DNA of 64,000 nucleotides, taken from the NCBI GenBank assembly GCA_037954325.1, contig JBBMNZ010000028.1, forward strand, positions 9,431,501 through 9,495,500, given 5' to 3'. The stretch is from Fistularia commersonii. Lineage: Eukaryota; Chordata; Actinopteri; Syngnathiformes; Fistulariidae. A model generated the notes under the pieces. The model made no database searches, was not told the origin of the DNA, and saw only the letters and a program-made list of their open reading frames with translations. Both the position numbers and the translations under genes were made by a program. Every line of letters starts with the position of its first letter. The stretch's first letter is position 1. Below, piece by piece: positions 49,360-61,869 of this stretch.

Positions 49360-52300
49360 CACGCATGCGTTCGCCTATCCTTTTCTCCCCTCTCCTAACA
49401 TGTCTATCAAAAAAGCAAGGAAGCAAAATTATTAGTAGCATAAACTCAGATAGAGGGTTAAAGGTTTATATTTAGTTACTTAGTAAGTCAGAAGTAACAG
49501 CACATGCATGGTGATAGTCAGCAGCCAGACCAAGGCGACTGACTAGGGTTTCTAGCAACTACAAAACTTGTGAGGTGCCAGTAGGACACGGTCAAGTTCA
49601 GGTTCCTGGGGAACCAAAAAAAGTGACTATTCTAATAAGTCCCACCACAAGGTCCCATCTGTATTCTGTCAGTTCATTCACACCCTTGTATAAATGGGTG
49701 TGAACTGTTAGGTGTTTGTGTGAGAATGCAGAGATGCAGCTTGGACTGACAAGATGCCTGCCTGCCTGCCTGCCTGCCTGTGTGTGTGTGTGTGTGTGTT
49801 CGTGTGTGCGTGCGTGTGTGTGTCTCATGTAACAGTGTTTTGTAATTGTGAAACAGTTGCTGCAGATGATGCAAAAAGACAGGAAACACCGTTTTGTATG
49901 GAAGCTCTCGAATTTTCCTTCAGTCATTTTGTTTTTGTTTTTTTTAATCACAGTTATGACACAGCAATCACATCGTCTCAACAAAAGGATTTAGTTTTTG
50001 TGTTTTGTTTATGGGTGAAGGAGAAGGATCATTGACTCCGCAGTGTTAAGTACATCCACAAATGGGCAGATGAGAACAGTTCCCCTCTGCAAGCACGTTT
50101 GTCATTCCTTTAGTCAAGACTCCCCTTTTAAATATCAATGACTGCCTGCTGTACTGTTCCTCAGTCTAGCTACTGTGATGGCGTGCATCGAGTTTTGGAT
50201 TGTGATGTTGAAAACGGACTGCAGTTCTAATAAGCTCTCATCCGTTATCAAAATGAGGACCCCCCTGCCAAAAACAGAAATCTTATAGGTCTCATGGATA
50301 AGAAACAGTAAGTGGAGACTGTTGGACAGCCAGGTGGACAGGACGCGGGCCAGTCAGAGCGCCCCCTGGGCTGTGTCCCACATTTCCTGTCTATATCAAT
50401 AATCACCCGACTGTAAATCCCCAGAGAACATTCATGGGAAATGAGGTCAGACTAAACAAAAGGAACAGGAGCTGTGGGGAAAAGATGGTCGCAGAGGAAC
50501 ACGGAGGTCCGCTATTCTTGCAGCCGTAGCGTCTTCCCCACCAAATAGAAGTGTTTATATAGTATAACAATGGCCTCTATTAGCATCACCACTCAGATAT
50601 TGATAATCTGCAGGTTCCCTTCGTCTCACTCCTGCAGTGCAAACAAGTGAGAGTTGAATGTTTTTGAATAAAGTCGCAACCTTCGTTTTGCATCTGTTTT
50701 CTGACGTTTGTTGTTCGACTCTGGCTTTGTTCCACAGCAAGCCTTTTGGTGCCTGGTCCAGATATGTGAGAAGTATCTCCCCGGCTACTACAGTGCCGGA
50801 CTGGTGAGTAATGGACCGAAAAGTCCTATGCATGACGAGCTGAGTTTCTCACCCTTTTATTTTAATTTTCAAACTTCAATCGCCTGCCACAGGAAGCCAT
50901 CCAACTGGACGGAGAGATCTTCTTCTCCCTCCTGCGGCGCACGTGTCCAATGGCATACCGTCATCTCAAGAAGTTTAAGATTGACCCCATTCTCTACATG
51001 ACCGAGTGGTTCATGTGCATCTTCTCGCGGACGCTGCCATGGTCCTCTGTGTTGCGTGTTTGGGACATGTTCTTCTGCGAAGGTAATGTTGATCCCTGCA
51101 CCCTTTTGGCCAGTTGTTCCCAAAACCTTTACGCTTGGTTTGTAACAGTTTGCAAGTATTTATATGTGTACCGAGATCAGTGTGATAGCTGACGGTTTAT
51201 TTATTGATTTTCAAATTGAGTATTGTGATGAAAATCATATCTGCCTGTACCAGGGGCTAAAAAGCAAAAAGCCAACAGATCTTTTTCAGAAAAAAAGATG
51301 GTTGATGTCCTTTTTTTTAAAATCTCAGGACATGTTTTAGACTTTGCGATGAATGATTGTCACAGTCGTTGCCGTGTGAGACCGACACGACGAGCTCGAC
51401 CAGAATCACCATGCAGTCCATTCTTACTGTTTGCTGAGTATTTAATCAGAAAACTAAGGGCAGTGTGTTTCCACAGGCGTGAAGATCGTGTTCCGCGTAG
51501 GGCTGGTGCTGCTGAAGCAGATGCTGGGCTCTGTGGACAAACTCCGCGAGCTTCAGGGCATGTATGAAACCATGGAACGTCTTCGGAGCATCTCCCCAGA
51601 CACCATCCGAGAGGAGGTCCTGGTGCAGGAGGTGGGTTTCTCCTCGCACCGTCCATATCTGCTCTGACTGTTAGTCAGCGCCACGCGGTGCGAGTCATCT
51701 TGTTCCGTTGCGCCGAGTCGACTAATCTTCACTTCCTCTCTCTGGTGTGTGTCTGATGTGTTGTCCAGATTATCTTGCTCCCGGTGACGGAGGCGCTCAT
51801 AGAGAGGGAGTGCAACGTCCAGGTGAGGAAGTGGAGAGAGTCCAGAGGGGAGCTGACCCACGAGCCGGGCCGCCGCTTCCACGGAGCACGTCCCATTTTC
51901 GAGTACAAACGCCGAGCTGCGTCCATCAGCTCCGGCGGCAGCTTTTCCTTTCTGGCCAGCACGATTCCTCCTCCGGGACCTCTGAGGGCGTCGTCCAGCC
52001 TCCTGTCACTCCCCGGCTTTCGCAAGTCCAAGACGCCTTTCCACTCCCACACCAAGAAAACCTCCTTTTCAGGCCCCTCAGGGATGGAAGCGCAGCACCC
52101 TCATTCGCCACCTTCGACTACGAGTCCCAGCCGTGGCCCCAGCAGCAAGCCGCCCATTCCCCCAGGGGCAGGACAGAGGGCGCCTCAGGTTCAGAGCCCT
52201 CTGGTTGGGGGCGGCTTGTCGCGTGGCTCAGCCCCATCCTCAGACGGCGCCGCTTTCCACAATGAGGGCGCGTCACCACCCAACACCCTGTCCACCTCGC

Positions 52301-52650
52301 CGAGGATTGTTTCTGAACAGATAACCCCCACCATCCCCTCTCCCACCGCAAACAACGCCCCCCTGTCACCCTGCCCTGATCTGAAAAAGGAGGCCGCCGT
52401 CGAGGTCCTGACTGTTGAGGAGGAGGGCAAGAAAAAGAGGAAGAGCAAGGAGGACAAGAGGAAGGAGAAAGAAGAGGAGAGGAAAAAGCTGAAGGAGAGG
52501 AAGGAGAGGGAAAAGGCGGACAAGGAGAGGCTGAAGAAGGAGAAGGAGCGGCTTGAGAAGGAGAAGAAGAAAGGGGGGAAGAAAAAGGATAAAGGGGGAG
52601 GAGAGACTGAGGAGAAAAATGGAGCCGCGGCATCAAAAGATTCAGCCTAG
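45676..52650 (+). CDS. tbc1d10b: tbc1d10b (EPI64B), Rab GTPase-activating protein
   Basis: Ten exons join to 895 aa: 45676-46640, 47355-47454, 47569-47676, 48439-48545, 49031-49145, 50738-50803, 50893-51082, 51477-51631 and 51769-52650 (nine coding), plus the inferred upstream non-coding exon. Start chosen at AACCATGG, a strong Kozak context. Residues 1-300 are Pro/Ser-rich and probably disordered; NGLAVRRTDKYGFLGGSQYS leads into the TBC domain, about 360-570. Catalytic arginine finger motif IEKDLHR (Ile406, Asp409, Arg412) and glutamine finger YCQ (Gln449) are intact, so it should be active. After it, a Ser/Pro linker and a Lys/Glu coiled-coil tail (about 815-885). Known role of the family: GAP for Rabs such as Rab35 and Rab27, binding EBP50/ezrin in EPI64 itself. 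TBC1D10B is chosen over 10A/10C by tail type, length (human about 808) and the adjacent mylpf. Confidence 0.92.
48776..48852 (+). repeat. Fragment of a common fish dispersed repeat (left part)
   Basis: CCATCCATCCATCTTTTGCT, then GCTTATCCAGCACTCTGGGT and GCTGGAGCCTATCCCAGCTG are the standard start of a very abundant fish repeat. It lies in a tbc1d10b intron. The complementary right-hand portion of this family appears at 63625-63810. Confidence 0.7.
49279..49356 (+). repeat. (GT)n microsatellite, tbc1d10b intron
   Basis: About 38 GT units with GC-for-GT interruptions, then a short (GC)n run. One of the longest microsatellites in the window. A second compound repeat, (CTGC)n then (GT)n, lies at 49756-49820 in the same intron. 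Confidence 0.92.
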
Positions 52651-55288
52651 TTTTTCCTGCCTGTCATTCCGGAATAATGAAGATGGACACTGAGTGGGGT
52701 TGGGGAGGCGGGCGGGGGGGGTGGCTGGGACGAAAGACACCCAGGAAGAGTGATCGATAAATGAGATCACGCTGACAGAGTAGTCACTGGACGATGGGGA
52801 AAAATCTGGATTATGGTTTCAAAAGCACCTCGGGGAACTGGGAGGGTGGGGGCGGGGCTTTCTTTTTTAGAAAAGGCAAATTTCCTTTTTCAACTGGAGC
52901 ACGAGCTGTGAAACCTTAACATTTCAGGACGTCGCAGTCATCTTTTTTTTTTTTTTTTTTAATTTATTTTGTTTTTATTGTTTTTAAATCCGATCAATGG
53001 CAGCAGTTTGGTAGAAAGGAAGACCCTCACTGGGCCACCGGGAGCAGGTTGGCAGGAATAGCCACAGTGCCATTGAACTTGTAAATAGACAGAACACAGG
53101 ACCCGTTCGGCGCTCCCCGTCACTCCTCAGCTGCGGACAGGAGAACCACACGGAAAAGATGGAACCCTCCGGAAAGCAGGCACCGACGAAAGAAACGCTC
53201 CTAACCTGGATGATGTACTTATTGCCGTGTTGTTTGTTTGTGTGTGTGTGTGTGTGTGTGTGTCTGCGCCGGGTCTAAGCCGTGTGTGTGCCGGGACTAA
53301 GGGGTAGTGAAAGTGTGTAGCTGTTCTGATGTCGCCTCCGTGGCCCGAATCCCTGTCCCGTTCAAGCACCACAGAATTCAGATTTTCGACCCTTTCTGTG
53401 CGCGACCCTAAATTTTATGTCACAGTCTTAATCGACTGTGATGCGCCGCCGCTCCGGATTCATCTGACGTTTACGATTTTTTTTTTTTTTTTTGGAGATT
53501 TGTCACAACTGTGATGAAGTCAGACTGAAATATGAAGGAGGCGAAACAAAGGAATATGTCAGGTTTGAGCAGTGAATCAGAGGAGAGCGCCAAGGCCTGC
53601 AGGGCAATGGTTCCCGTTAAGAAGGAAATGGAAACAAGACAGACGCTGAGTGGTGGCGCCCGTTAAAACTTGTTTTTATCCCCCCCTCAAACTAATTACC
53701 GAGGGGGGCAGTTCTGTTTTTAGACCCGGCCTTAGTAATAAACATTTTGAGTGTGACATTGCAAAAAACGTTTGCAACACTTAGTAACACGGTCGCACCT
53801 GAATGTCCTGCAGCGACCTTGCGCCAACCCTGCAGACCAAATAGCCGCATGTCAGTTTGGTATTATCTTTTTTTTTTTTTTTTTTTTTTAACTGTTTGCC
53901 AAATTTCAGTATGATTATGGACTTGAGTTGACTGACCCATTGGAATGTGATCTCACGTGTCTTTAGGAAGAAAAAAAAAAAAATAGAAGGAAAAATGAAG
54001 GATGACCTTTGCACTTGTGATTTTTGTCACAAAGCACCACTGAAGTCAAATCACTCCGTTCATGTGATCACGCTGCCTGGAGGGGCACTCTGACTCTGCA
54101 GGGGGCGCTCCTCCACCACGGCAGACTGACAGACCCCAAAATCTTAATGGACCCCAGCCTCCTAGTCGCCGCCCTCTACCCAGTCTTATGCTAGTCACTG
54201 CTGGGGGGTAAAGAGAGTGGCGGCGGGCTGGTTTGTGAAGAGTGAGGTACCAGTGAAAGCGTGAGCCTTTGACCTTTGGGCTCTGATGTATTTATGTACA
54301 AAGTGGTTAATTTAAAGCAAATATAGTATATTATGACTTATTATTATTTGAATCTGACTATTTTTCTATGAGAGTGAGAGACACCTGGTTGACTGGAAGG
54401 ACCGCAGACTGCAGGCATGGCAGCTGCATAGGGATCATACGTTTGTTCTTTTCTTTGCACGTCTGCACGTCAAGTCTTTGGCTTTTCACGCGACAAACTC
54501 GGTGCACGTCTCCGCTGTCATTTTGTTTTCATTTTGTTTAATATAAGCTTACTTTCATTGTCGGTCGAGTCGGCGTGAGACCTCGCGTTTCCATTTTAAT
54601 TTCCGAGTTTCGGCGTAAAAGCCTTGAGTGGGGGGGGGGGGTCAGAACAAAATGTGTGCGTGGGGTGGGGGGGGGCAGCAGACACTGAGCTAAGCGATTC
54701 GACTGAAGTTTTTTGGGAGCCAGAGGTCTTAATGATGTAAATGTATTTTGAGGAGGTGTGATTTTTTTTTTTCTTTTTTTTTTCAGCTTTCTATAATTAT
54801 GGGATGACTGTCTCACCAGGTGGTGCACATTCATGACGACTAACTCCCTAACATATTTACACCCAGTGTTCTGTACTGTAACCTATTTATGCATCGTTAA
54901 AGGCACTGAACCCCATCAGTATACAGCAAATGGTGCCGGCTAGTTAGCGTGATGGCGACCGCATCGATGCTTTTTAACTGTACTGTTTTTTCTAGTCGGG
55001 GGGATCAGTGGGACTTTAGCGTAAATGTAGCCCGAGCGTCCTTCATTTCCACCCCACCCTGCTCATTTCAGGTCTTCGCCCGAACCGTCGTTTCAGTGTA
55101 CAGATCTCGCACCCGTGTTCTGACGCCGAGCACCGATTGATGTAGTTTTAGCGACGACGACCCGAAGCACATCTATGCAAACCTTCCTTACGTCGAGACT
55201 GTTGTGGCCACGGCAGCACTGGTTCCAGGCGGGGGGGGGGTTTCTCTGAGCGCGTTCGTCACCTCTCGCGTGTTTGATCAGCAATAAA
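52651..55288 (+). promoter_or_regulatory. tbc1d10b: tbc1d10b 3' UTR with candidate poly(A) signals
   Basis: Non-coding after the stop, with poly-T, poly-G and a (GT)n run at about 53231-53262. AATAAA hexamers stand at 53737-53742 and 55283-55288. Either or both may be used. A CTCF-like match is at 54095-54110 (13 of 16). Confidence 0.45.
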
Positions 55289-57270
55289 ACCTCGCTGTCG
55301 AAATATATCCACGAGTCCTGTCGGGTCCAGAGGCCGAAGGCTTTGCGGCGATGGAAGTGAATTTCGGGCTGCTTTCGTCCTTTCCTCCCTTGCCGTGTCG
55401 GTTAGCCCCTCTCTACGTTTCAGCGTAAAACCCCATTAAAATATTGCTGTTGATTCGGCCTGTTGGAGAAATACTCAACTGACACAAGAATTAAGGAAAA
55501 AAAAAAAGGAAAGGAACCCCCCCCCTTCCGCTGGTTTCCTCCCCCTTTACCGTTCGTCTTTTTGTGTATTTAAGTTTACATGTCACTCTCTGGCGAAAGT
55601 GAAAAAAAAATCGTAGCTAATTGAATTCATTCCTTCAGAATCTACAGCTGATGTATTTAATTGAAGATAATGACATTTGTGATGAGTATTAAACTATAAT
55701 ATATTAAATCAACCCGCCGTCTTGGTCTTTTTTGGTGTTTTAGTTAAGAAGCAAACAAATGAAATTGTTGTAACCGCTTCTGCCATCTGCCATTTTATTA
55801 GGTACACCTGTATGGCCGCCCTCTGGTGAAATATCTAATCAACCGACAATGTGACAGCTCCCCCGTGCACGTGGGCACGAGAGCTCGGTCAAGACCGCCT
55901 GCTGAGGACAGAAGCCAGTGTCACAGCAGAGGGCACAGAGGTGATTCGATAGACTTCTGTTTTTGTACAAGTATTTCAGAAACAGCTGATCCGCTGGGAT
56001 TTTCCATCATGGAGGAGCAGCAGATGAATCCGGGAACATCTGAAGAAGGTTTCTGAAATCTGGTCCAATCCACACCACAAGGATTTTAGGGGATCTAACA
56101 CCGATAACATGAGCCCGTGAGTTACTATGACCTGTGTATTTTGATCGGTTGACGAATGTTTAATTTGGTGAAAATATGAATCATTTTGTGAGATTCTCAT
56201 TTGGATAATCTGCATATCAAAAGTGGGTGTTGAACAATTGTTTTCTAGCTCAAGTTCTGGGAAATAGCTGGACCTCCAAAGTGAAACTCGTCCTCACCAC
56301 CTTGGTCCACGTTCTGTAAGCCGCTGAGTATTTGAAAATTAAAATACGATTTCCTTGGCCTGTGTCACCAAACATATTTCAAGTCAGTTTTTTTTACCAG
56401 GTCATACATATTGGTAATATAAATACTGTTTTAATTCGAGTGGCTGAACAATAGGAGGTGCTCATCAGCTGATTCAAAAATCAAATTAGGGCTTTTTCAC
56501 TGTTATCTCAGATCAATATATTTTCCTAGTGGATTCAATTGGCATGTCGGCTCACGGTTCCAGCTGCTGGTGGGGCCCGGAGTGGGCCAAGTTCCTCCGC
56601 CGTTTATATGTGCGAGGAGGTGTCGTCGCCCGAGCCACTGAACAGAGACGCCATCGTACAAAAGGAAAGAGATTTTTATTCACAGTTTGTCCCTTTTATT
56701 CATTACAGGAAAGGTGAGGAAGACTTATGGAGGAAAAAAGGTGACAGACGCAAGAAGGAGAGGAGGGAGAGAAAAACGAAGATTTGAATGTTTTCTTTCG
56801 GCACTTTCTCTCCTCCCCTTCTCTCTCTTTTTTTTTTAAATTTCTTTTTTTTTTCTTTTTACTTTTCAAGTTTTTAAAAAAAAAAAAGAAAACTGTCATC
56901 ACTTTCAGGAGACATCTTTTCTTTTTCTTTTCCTTTCTCTAAGCTGCAACGGTTCCCTGTCCTCTCACCCTCTCAACCTAAGAGGACTTCTTCAGAATTG
57001 GGAATGAGGTCCTCCTGATCTCTTCACACATGCACACATTCACACTTTCCCGCTTGCAACCCCCTTTTCTCTCCCTCAAGAAGGGATGGTCGGGGGGGGT
57101 GGGATGGGGGTCATCCATGCACGCTCCTCAGCGTTGGAGCTGACAGGCCAGACAGAGATGAGCAGGTGAGGGGACAGAAAGTTGCAGGAGAAGAGAAAAG
57201 AACTGGTGCTGTTTTTTGTTTTGTTTTTTTTTTTTCTCCCAGAAAAGCTTGTGGATGGAAATGATGTTAC
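55289..57270. other. Spacer between convergent tbc1d10b and mylpf
   Basis: No gene recognised. Contains a CTCF-like motif (55814-55829) and poly-T/poly-A and GA-rich stretches around 56730-56950. Confidence 0.5.
55814..55829 (-). promoter_or_regulatory. CTCF-like motif downstream of tbc1d10b
   Basis: On the minus strand TCACCAGAGGGCGGCC matches 14 of 16 positions of the CTCF core consensus (first and last differ). Its orientation is opposite to the motif at 6185-6200. Occupancy is not known. Confidence 0.38.
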
Positions 57271-57278
57271 AGGGTTAT

Positions 57279-57519
57279 TTTATTGAAAAAATATCCCCAT
57301 TCCCCATAAGCAAACATAGACACCCCCGCCGACGTGCGCGCGCCCACTGGTGCGTCAGCATGTCAAGTCTTTGGTTCCATGGCGAGCGGCGCAGCTCAAC
57401 GGGGTTCACACGGAGGAGGAGGTGGTGGCGGGGAGGAGGGAGGAAGAGGGGAGAGAGAGGAAGAGGCAGGGAAGGCAGAATAGCAAAGGGATGGCTGTCT
57501 TTCTTTTCTTCGATGCTCT
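57279..57519 (-). promoter_or_regulatory. mylpf: mylpf 3' UTR and poly(A) signal
   Basis: On the minus strand the stop at 57522-57520 is followed by about 240 nt ending in AATAAA (plus-strand TTTATT, 57279-57284). Confidence 0.6.
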
Positions 57520-60500
57520 TTACTCCTCCTTCTCCTCTCCGTGTGTGATGACGTAACAGATGTTCTTGTAGTCTACGTTGCCGGCAACATCCGGGGGGAA
57601 GGCGGCCCACATGTTCTTGATCTGGGGAAAGGGCGGAGGGGGTGAGACGGGTTTTTCGAGGAACTAAAAAAAAAAAGTCTTAAAACTACCATAAATCTAC
57701 AGATATCTATCCATACGTATTTTTACATTTTTCCCTTTTTGTGCATTTCCCTGCCTGCTTACTCGTTCAGTCCTAAAGTGCTGGTAGAATAGAAGATTTG
57801 TGGAAAACAACAACACTATCTGGCAACGTTGACACCAGAAACGTACCTCATCCTTGGAGAACCTGTCGCACTGAGTGGTCAGGAGCTCCTCAAGGCTGCG
57901 GACAGATAGATGTATTTTTTTTAATGGAAACAAAAACCCTTACTTGTGGGCTTGACCTGCCAGATGTGAGGAAATCATATATACCGCTCAAAAAAATAAA
58001 GGGAACACTTGAACAACACAATGTAACTCCAAGTCAATCACACTTCTGTGAAATCATAGTGTCCACTCAGGAAGCAACACAGATTCATTTTGACTTGTTT
58101 TAAGGACATTACATCAAAGTTGGATCAGCCTGGAGTTTGTTTTTACACTTTAATTTTGAGTGTGATTCCTAATCCAGACCTCCATGGGTTGATACAATTA
58201 ATTTCCATTGATCATTTTTGTGTGATTTTGTTGTCAGCACATTCAACTGTGTAAAGAGCAAAGTATTTCATAAGAATATTTCATTCATTTAGATCTAGGA
58301 TGTGTTTTTTAAGTGTTCCCTTTATTTTTTTGAGCAGTGTATTTATATTTGAAATGCTCACAATTGCTTCTTGATGGTTCCGGTACCCTCGGGGTCCAGG
58401 ACCTTGAAGGCGGCAAGGATAACGTCCTCGGGGTCGGCACCTGGTTGAGAATCAGAGAAGATAAGTCCTGAAGAAACCTTCTCAGAGTTTATGGAAGCAG
58501 CTGGATGTAAGTCAGCGGGAAGATCCGCGGTTATGTAATATGTTACCAACACAGAACAAGGTGATTTACAGTTTTGACTGATTTTTAGTGAGGAGACATC
58601 CTGTTAACAAGGTGTCAAGTGTTCATCCTTGTTCATGATAATCCCAAAAAGTTTGAGCATGATTAAAAAAAAGGAATTGACAGTTTGTCTGATATGGAAT
58701 GAGGAGGCGCTCACCCTTCAGCTTCTCTCCGAACATGGTGAGGAAGACGGTGAAGTTGATGGGGCCGCTGGCCTCCTTGATCATGGCCTCCAGCTCCTCA
58801 TTCTTCACGTTCAACTGGCCTGATCACAGAGAGACGGGTGATGTGAAGAAGGGGAAGAGGAGGAGGCTGGCGGTGGTTTCAGCTCCCCTCGTGTGAAACT
58901 CACCCATTGAGGCCAGCACGTCCCTCAGGTCGTCCTTGCTGATGATACCATCTCTGTTCTGGTCGATGATTGTGAAGGCCTGGCGAGAGGAAGGGGGAGC
59001 GTTAAGACTCCAAAAGAGTCTCGAGCCGGGCCGCGACCCGTTGGCTCTCCGCGGAGCTCACCCGTCAACGGTTTGTCAGCGAATGCGGGTGACACCGGGG
59101 GTCTTCGACGCAGTGACGTGTGAAGTTGTCATGGGATATTGCGGTGCGGAAAAAAAAAAAAAAAAACCAGAGTGGGCACGGGATGCGAGACACGGGTTCC
59201 TTTGCCGACCGCGCTGAGGAAACCTTTTACATTCCGAGGACCTTCATTTGCTATTTGCCGCCTTTCAGCCAAATCCTCTCAGAAGTCTTGGTGAACTTCC
59301 GTGGGGCGAATTCTCCCCCTCCTCCCTGGAGATAAGGGGCACTCATCTCCCGGAGAGGAGTCTTGTCTTTTATTACATGTTAATTTGGGAAGGTATCTTG
59401 CAGGGACAGCTGTGCGATCCACCCTCTGCGGGTTATGAAACTTAAGATAACCTCTCGGACTTGAACTCGACCTTTCTGGCTCTCACACACACACACACAC
59501 ACGCGCGCACACACACGTTTCCCGGGTCGCTATCTCTCTATCTGTGTGGTTTGATAATATCGTCCTAATCATTGCTTCAGACATTTCCCGAGTAGCACTT
59601 AAGGAGCTTGGATCACTTATCGCCAAAGGAATTTATTTTCTATTTTGGCGCCTTGACAACCAGCTGGAAAACAGACGCTGGAATTTTTTTTCCCTCCTCA
59701 TCCAATCATTTGATAGCCTGGCCTTATAAAATCGCCCCTCCCCGACCCCGCCGGCCTCCGCCCATTAAATCAAAATGTTTGATCAGTTTAATGTCGGTTG
59801 TAGTCCTTCCTGTCCTGAGTTGAGGGTGATGACACCCCTGTGACAGCTGGAAGGGGTCAGAGGTCACCAGCATGTGGTGGCATTTCAGAAAGTGGGCGGA
59901 AATTTCTGAGCTCCTCCGAATGACATTCTTGGGCTTATTAAATTGTCAGGGGAAAAGAGGGGGGGCCGCAGGGGGCTCACAGCAACTGCTGTGAAAATGT
60001 ATCCAGCCGAACCCGGAGCCTCCCAAAACCAAACTCTAATTTTGGTCGCGCAATGTAACGAAAGTGTAATTTAACTCTAAGTCCGGTCGTATCTCTGGCA
60101 ACCGAAGAGCAAGTGATAAAGGTGTCTCATGCACACACACACACACACACATGCCGCCTCCCTTCCGTGTGATGCTCACACAGGAGGGAGAAGGCGGACT
60201 CCTGCAGGGGAGCGAAAGCCAACTCACCTCCTTGTACTCCTGGATTTGGCTCTGCTCAAACATAGAGAAGACATTGGAGGAGCCGCCATCGCCGGTTGTC
60301 TGCCTCCTCTTGGCCTTCTTTGGTGCCTGGAGGACAGGGAAAAAAAAAACAAACATCAACCCGGTGGCACCGACTGTTAAGTGACGGCTGTTTGATGGAC
60401 GGAAATGATCGTCCCGGGATTACATTTTGTGATATTAGATTATTCCGATTATTCGGGTGACAGCACCGATAACGGAGGAGACGGAAATAAAAACAACTTA

Positions 60501-61098
60501 TACACAGCGTTGACACCAACGTCACCTTATATCAGGGAACATTATGTGAAGAAATATACATTTCTTTGCCAAACGATACATCGCACTGCTCCATTTTTAA
60601 GCACCGGGGCACAAAATACACTGCAGTATTTGCCTCATTCTGATGGTAAATCTCAGTTAATGGACAAAATACACTGAAATGACTAAAAGGCAACATTTTT
60701 TTCTTATGTAAAAGCAAGGTGACCAAAAATGTTTTAATTATTATTTCTTTTTTTTAATTCCAATCGGTCATGGCAACCATACCTTAAACCTGCATCAGCA
60801 AAAAAAAAAGGGAATATAAAAAAAATATAAAATATAAAAAAAGGGAATATATTTCTGCAATAATAATAGAAAAATAGTAATATATATTATGTCAATGTCA
60901 ATTATGTCGCCTTTTTAATCCATTTAAATACTAATGATAATAATTATTATTAAAAATCAACTTGTCCTCCGTCCATCAGCGTTAATCCACAGACCCGCAT
61001 CAGCCCCCTCTCCTCCCCTCCCATCCCCAGACCCCCCGCCGGTGTTCGCGCTCCCGCGGCGGCGTGCACGGATGCGGGAGCCCCGGCTTACTCACCAT
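57520..61098 (-). CDS. mylpf: mylpf, fast skeletal muscle myosin regulatory light chain
   Basis: Seven coding exons on the minus strand, 61098-61096, 60326-60228, 58979-58904, 58819-58715, 58440-58362, 57895-57847 and 57621-57520, give 170 aa. Exon 1 carries only the ATG, immediately before GTGAGT. Seen: phosphorylatable Ser17/Ser18 in GGSSNVFSMF after the basic N-terminus KKAKRR; first EF-hand loop DQNRDGIISKDD (40-51) with good metal ligands; degenerate later EF hands (ASGPINFTVFLTMFGEKLKG, DPEGTGTIKKQF); and the conserved end NICYVITHGEEKEE. Family knowledge: it binds the lever arm of fast-fibre myosin heavy chain and is phosphorylated by skeletal MLCK. Divergent cardiac (MYL2/MYL7) or smooth (MYL9) forms fit less well. 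All introns are GT-AG. It converges on tbc1d10b, as in human. Whether it is mylpfa or mylpfb was not resolved. Confidence 0.95.
57982..58339. mobile_element. Tc1/mariner-like MITE in a mylpf intron
   Basis: TA flanks at 57980-57981 and 58340-58341. Terminal inverted repeats of about 31 bp: GCTCAAAAAAATAAAGGGAA then CACTT on the left, and the same on the minus strand at the right end (CACTGCTCAAAAAAATAAAG). 358 bp, no coding capacity. Inserted between the exons ending 57895 and starting 58362, only 21 bp from the latter's splice donor. Confidence 0.88.
60131..60150 (+). repeat. (CA)n microsatellite, mylpf intron
   Basis: About ten CA units. Another CA/CG run is at 59483-59515 in the same intron (58980-60227), which otherwise shows no recognised element. 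Confidence 0.85.
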
Positions 61099-61183
61099 CT
61101 CGAGACGGTGTGGCTGGAGGTTCCGGCTGATCAAGAAAGAGAGAAGAGAGTGTGAAGCCGCGTTTGACGGACGTCCCGGGGGG

Positions 61184-61191
61184 CTTATATA
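61184..61191 (-). promoter_or_regulatory. mylpf: mylpf TATA box
   Basis: Read on the minus strand, TATATAAG lies 86 bases upstream of the ATG within GGTGCTATATAAGCCCCCC. Transcription would start about 25-30 bases further, near 61155-61160, leaving a short 5' UTR before the single-codon exon. A TATA box is usual for strong muscle structural genes. Confidence 0.8.
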
Positions 61192-61869
61192 GCACCTCCG
61201 GCCGGAGGGAAGCGTCTAACTTTAGCCTCAGCCTCAAGTTTGGAGGGGGGATGAAAAAAGGAGGGGAGAAACAGAGAGAGAGAGAGAGAGAGGGGTGGGG
61301 GGGGGAGGAAGATGGGAGTGGAGGGAGGTTAGGATGCTCGGTTTGCAGAAGTGAAGGAGAGCGGCCGGCGTGTCGCCTTACAGGTCCGAAATAGACCCAG
61401 GAGTCTTGGAATTAAGTAAACCCGATATCCGGGGGACCGGGACGCGGGCCGGGGGCCCCACGTGGACTAATAAGGACATTCAGCACATAGATACCGGTGG
61501 ACCGACCGGGCACCGTCCCGCACCACCACCCCCGCCCCTCCTTCCCGCATCCCCCCCCCCCCAGTTCTCCTCCGCCTGCAGGGGCCGCAGCCCGGCGGCT
61601 CCCCGGTTTTATTTTTGGCTCCTGATGCGCATCTCTGGCCCCCCCCTCGCTCCCCCCCGGCCCCCCCTCGCATCGCCGCCGGCCGGGCGGACCGGGCCTT
61701 CTTTAGCCCGGACCGGATCGCCTTTCCCCCCGTTTCCACCGAGAAAGAAAGGGGGGAAGGAGCCGGTGATGGGGACGGATTCGCTCCCATCATGCGGGAG
61801 AAGCCGAACCAAATATGTAGAACCGTCGGGATTTGATTGCGAATTTAATTGCATCTGCACGCAGTCGCG

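Noticed and set aside
49217..49475. Cys/Val and His/Thr-rich open frames at 49.2-49.5 kb
   Set aside because: They are translations of the (GT)n microsatellite.
52118..52636. 172-codon minus-strand frame opposite the tbc1d10b tail
   Set aside because: It is the complement of the Lys/Glu coding tail, giving a Ser/Pro/Phe-rich artefact.
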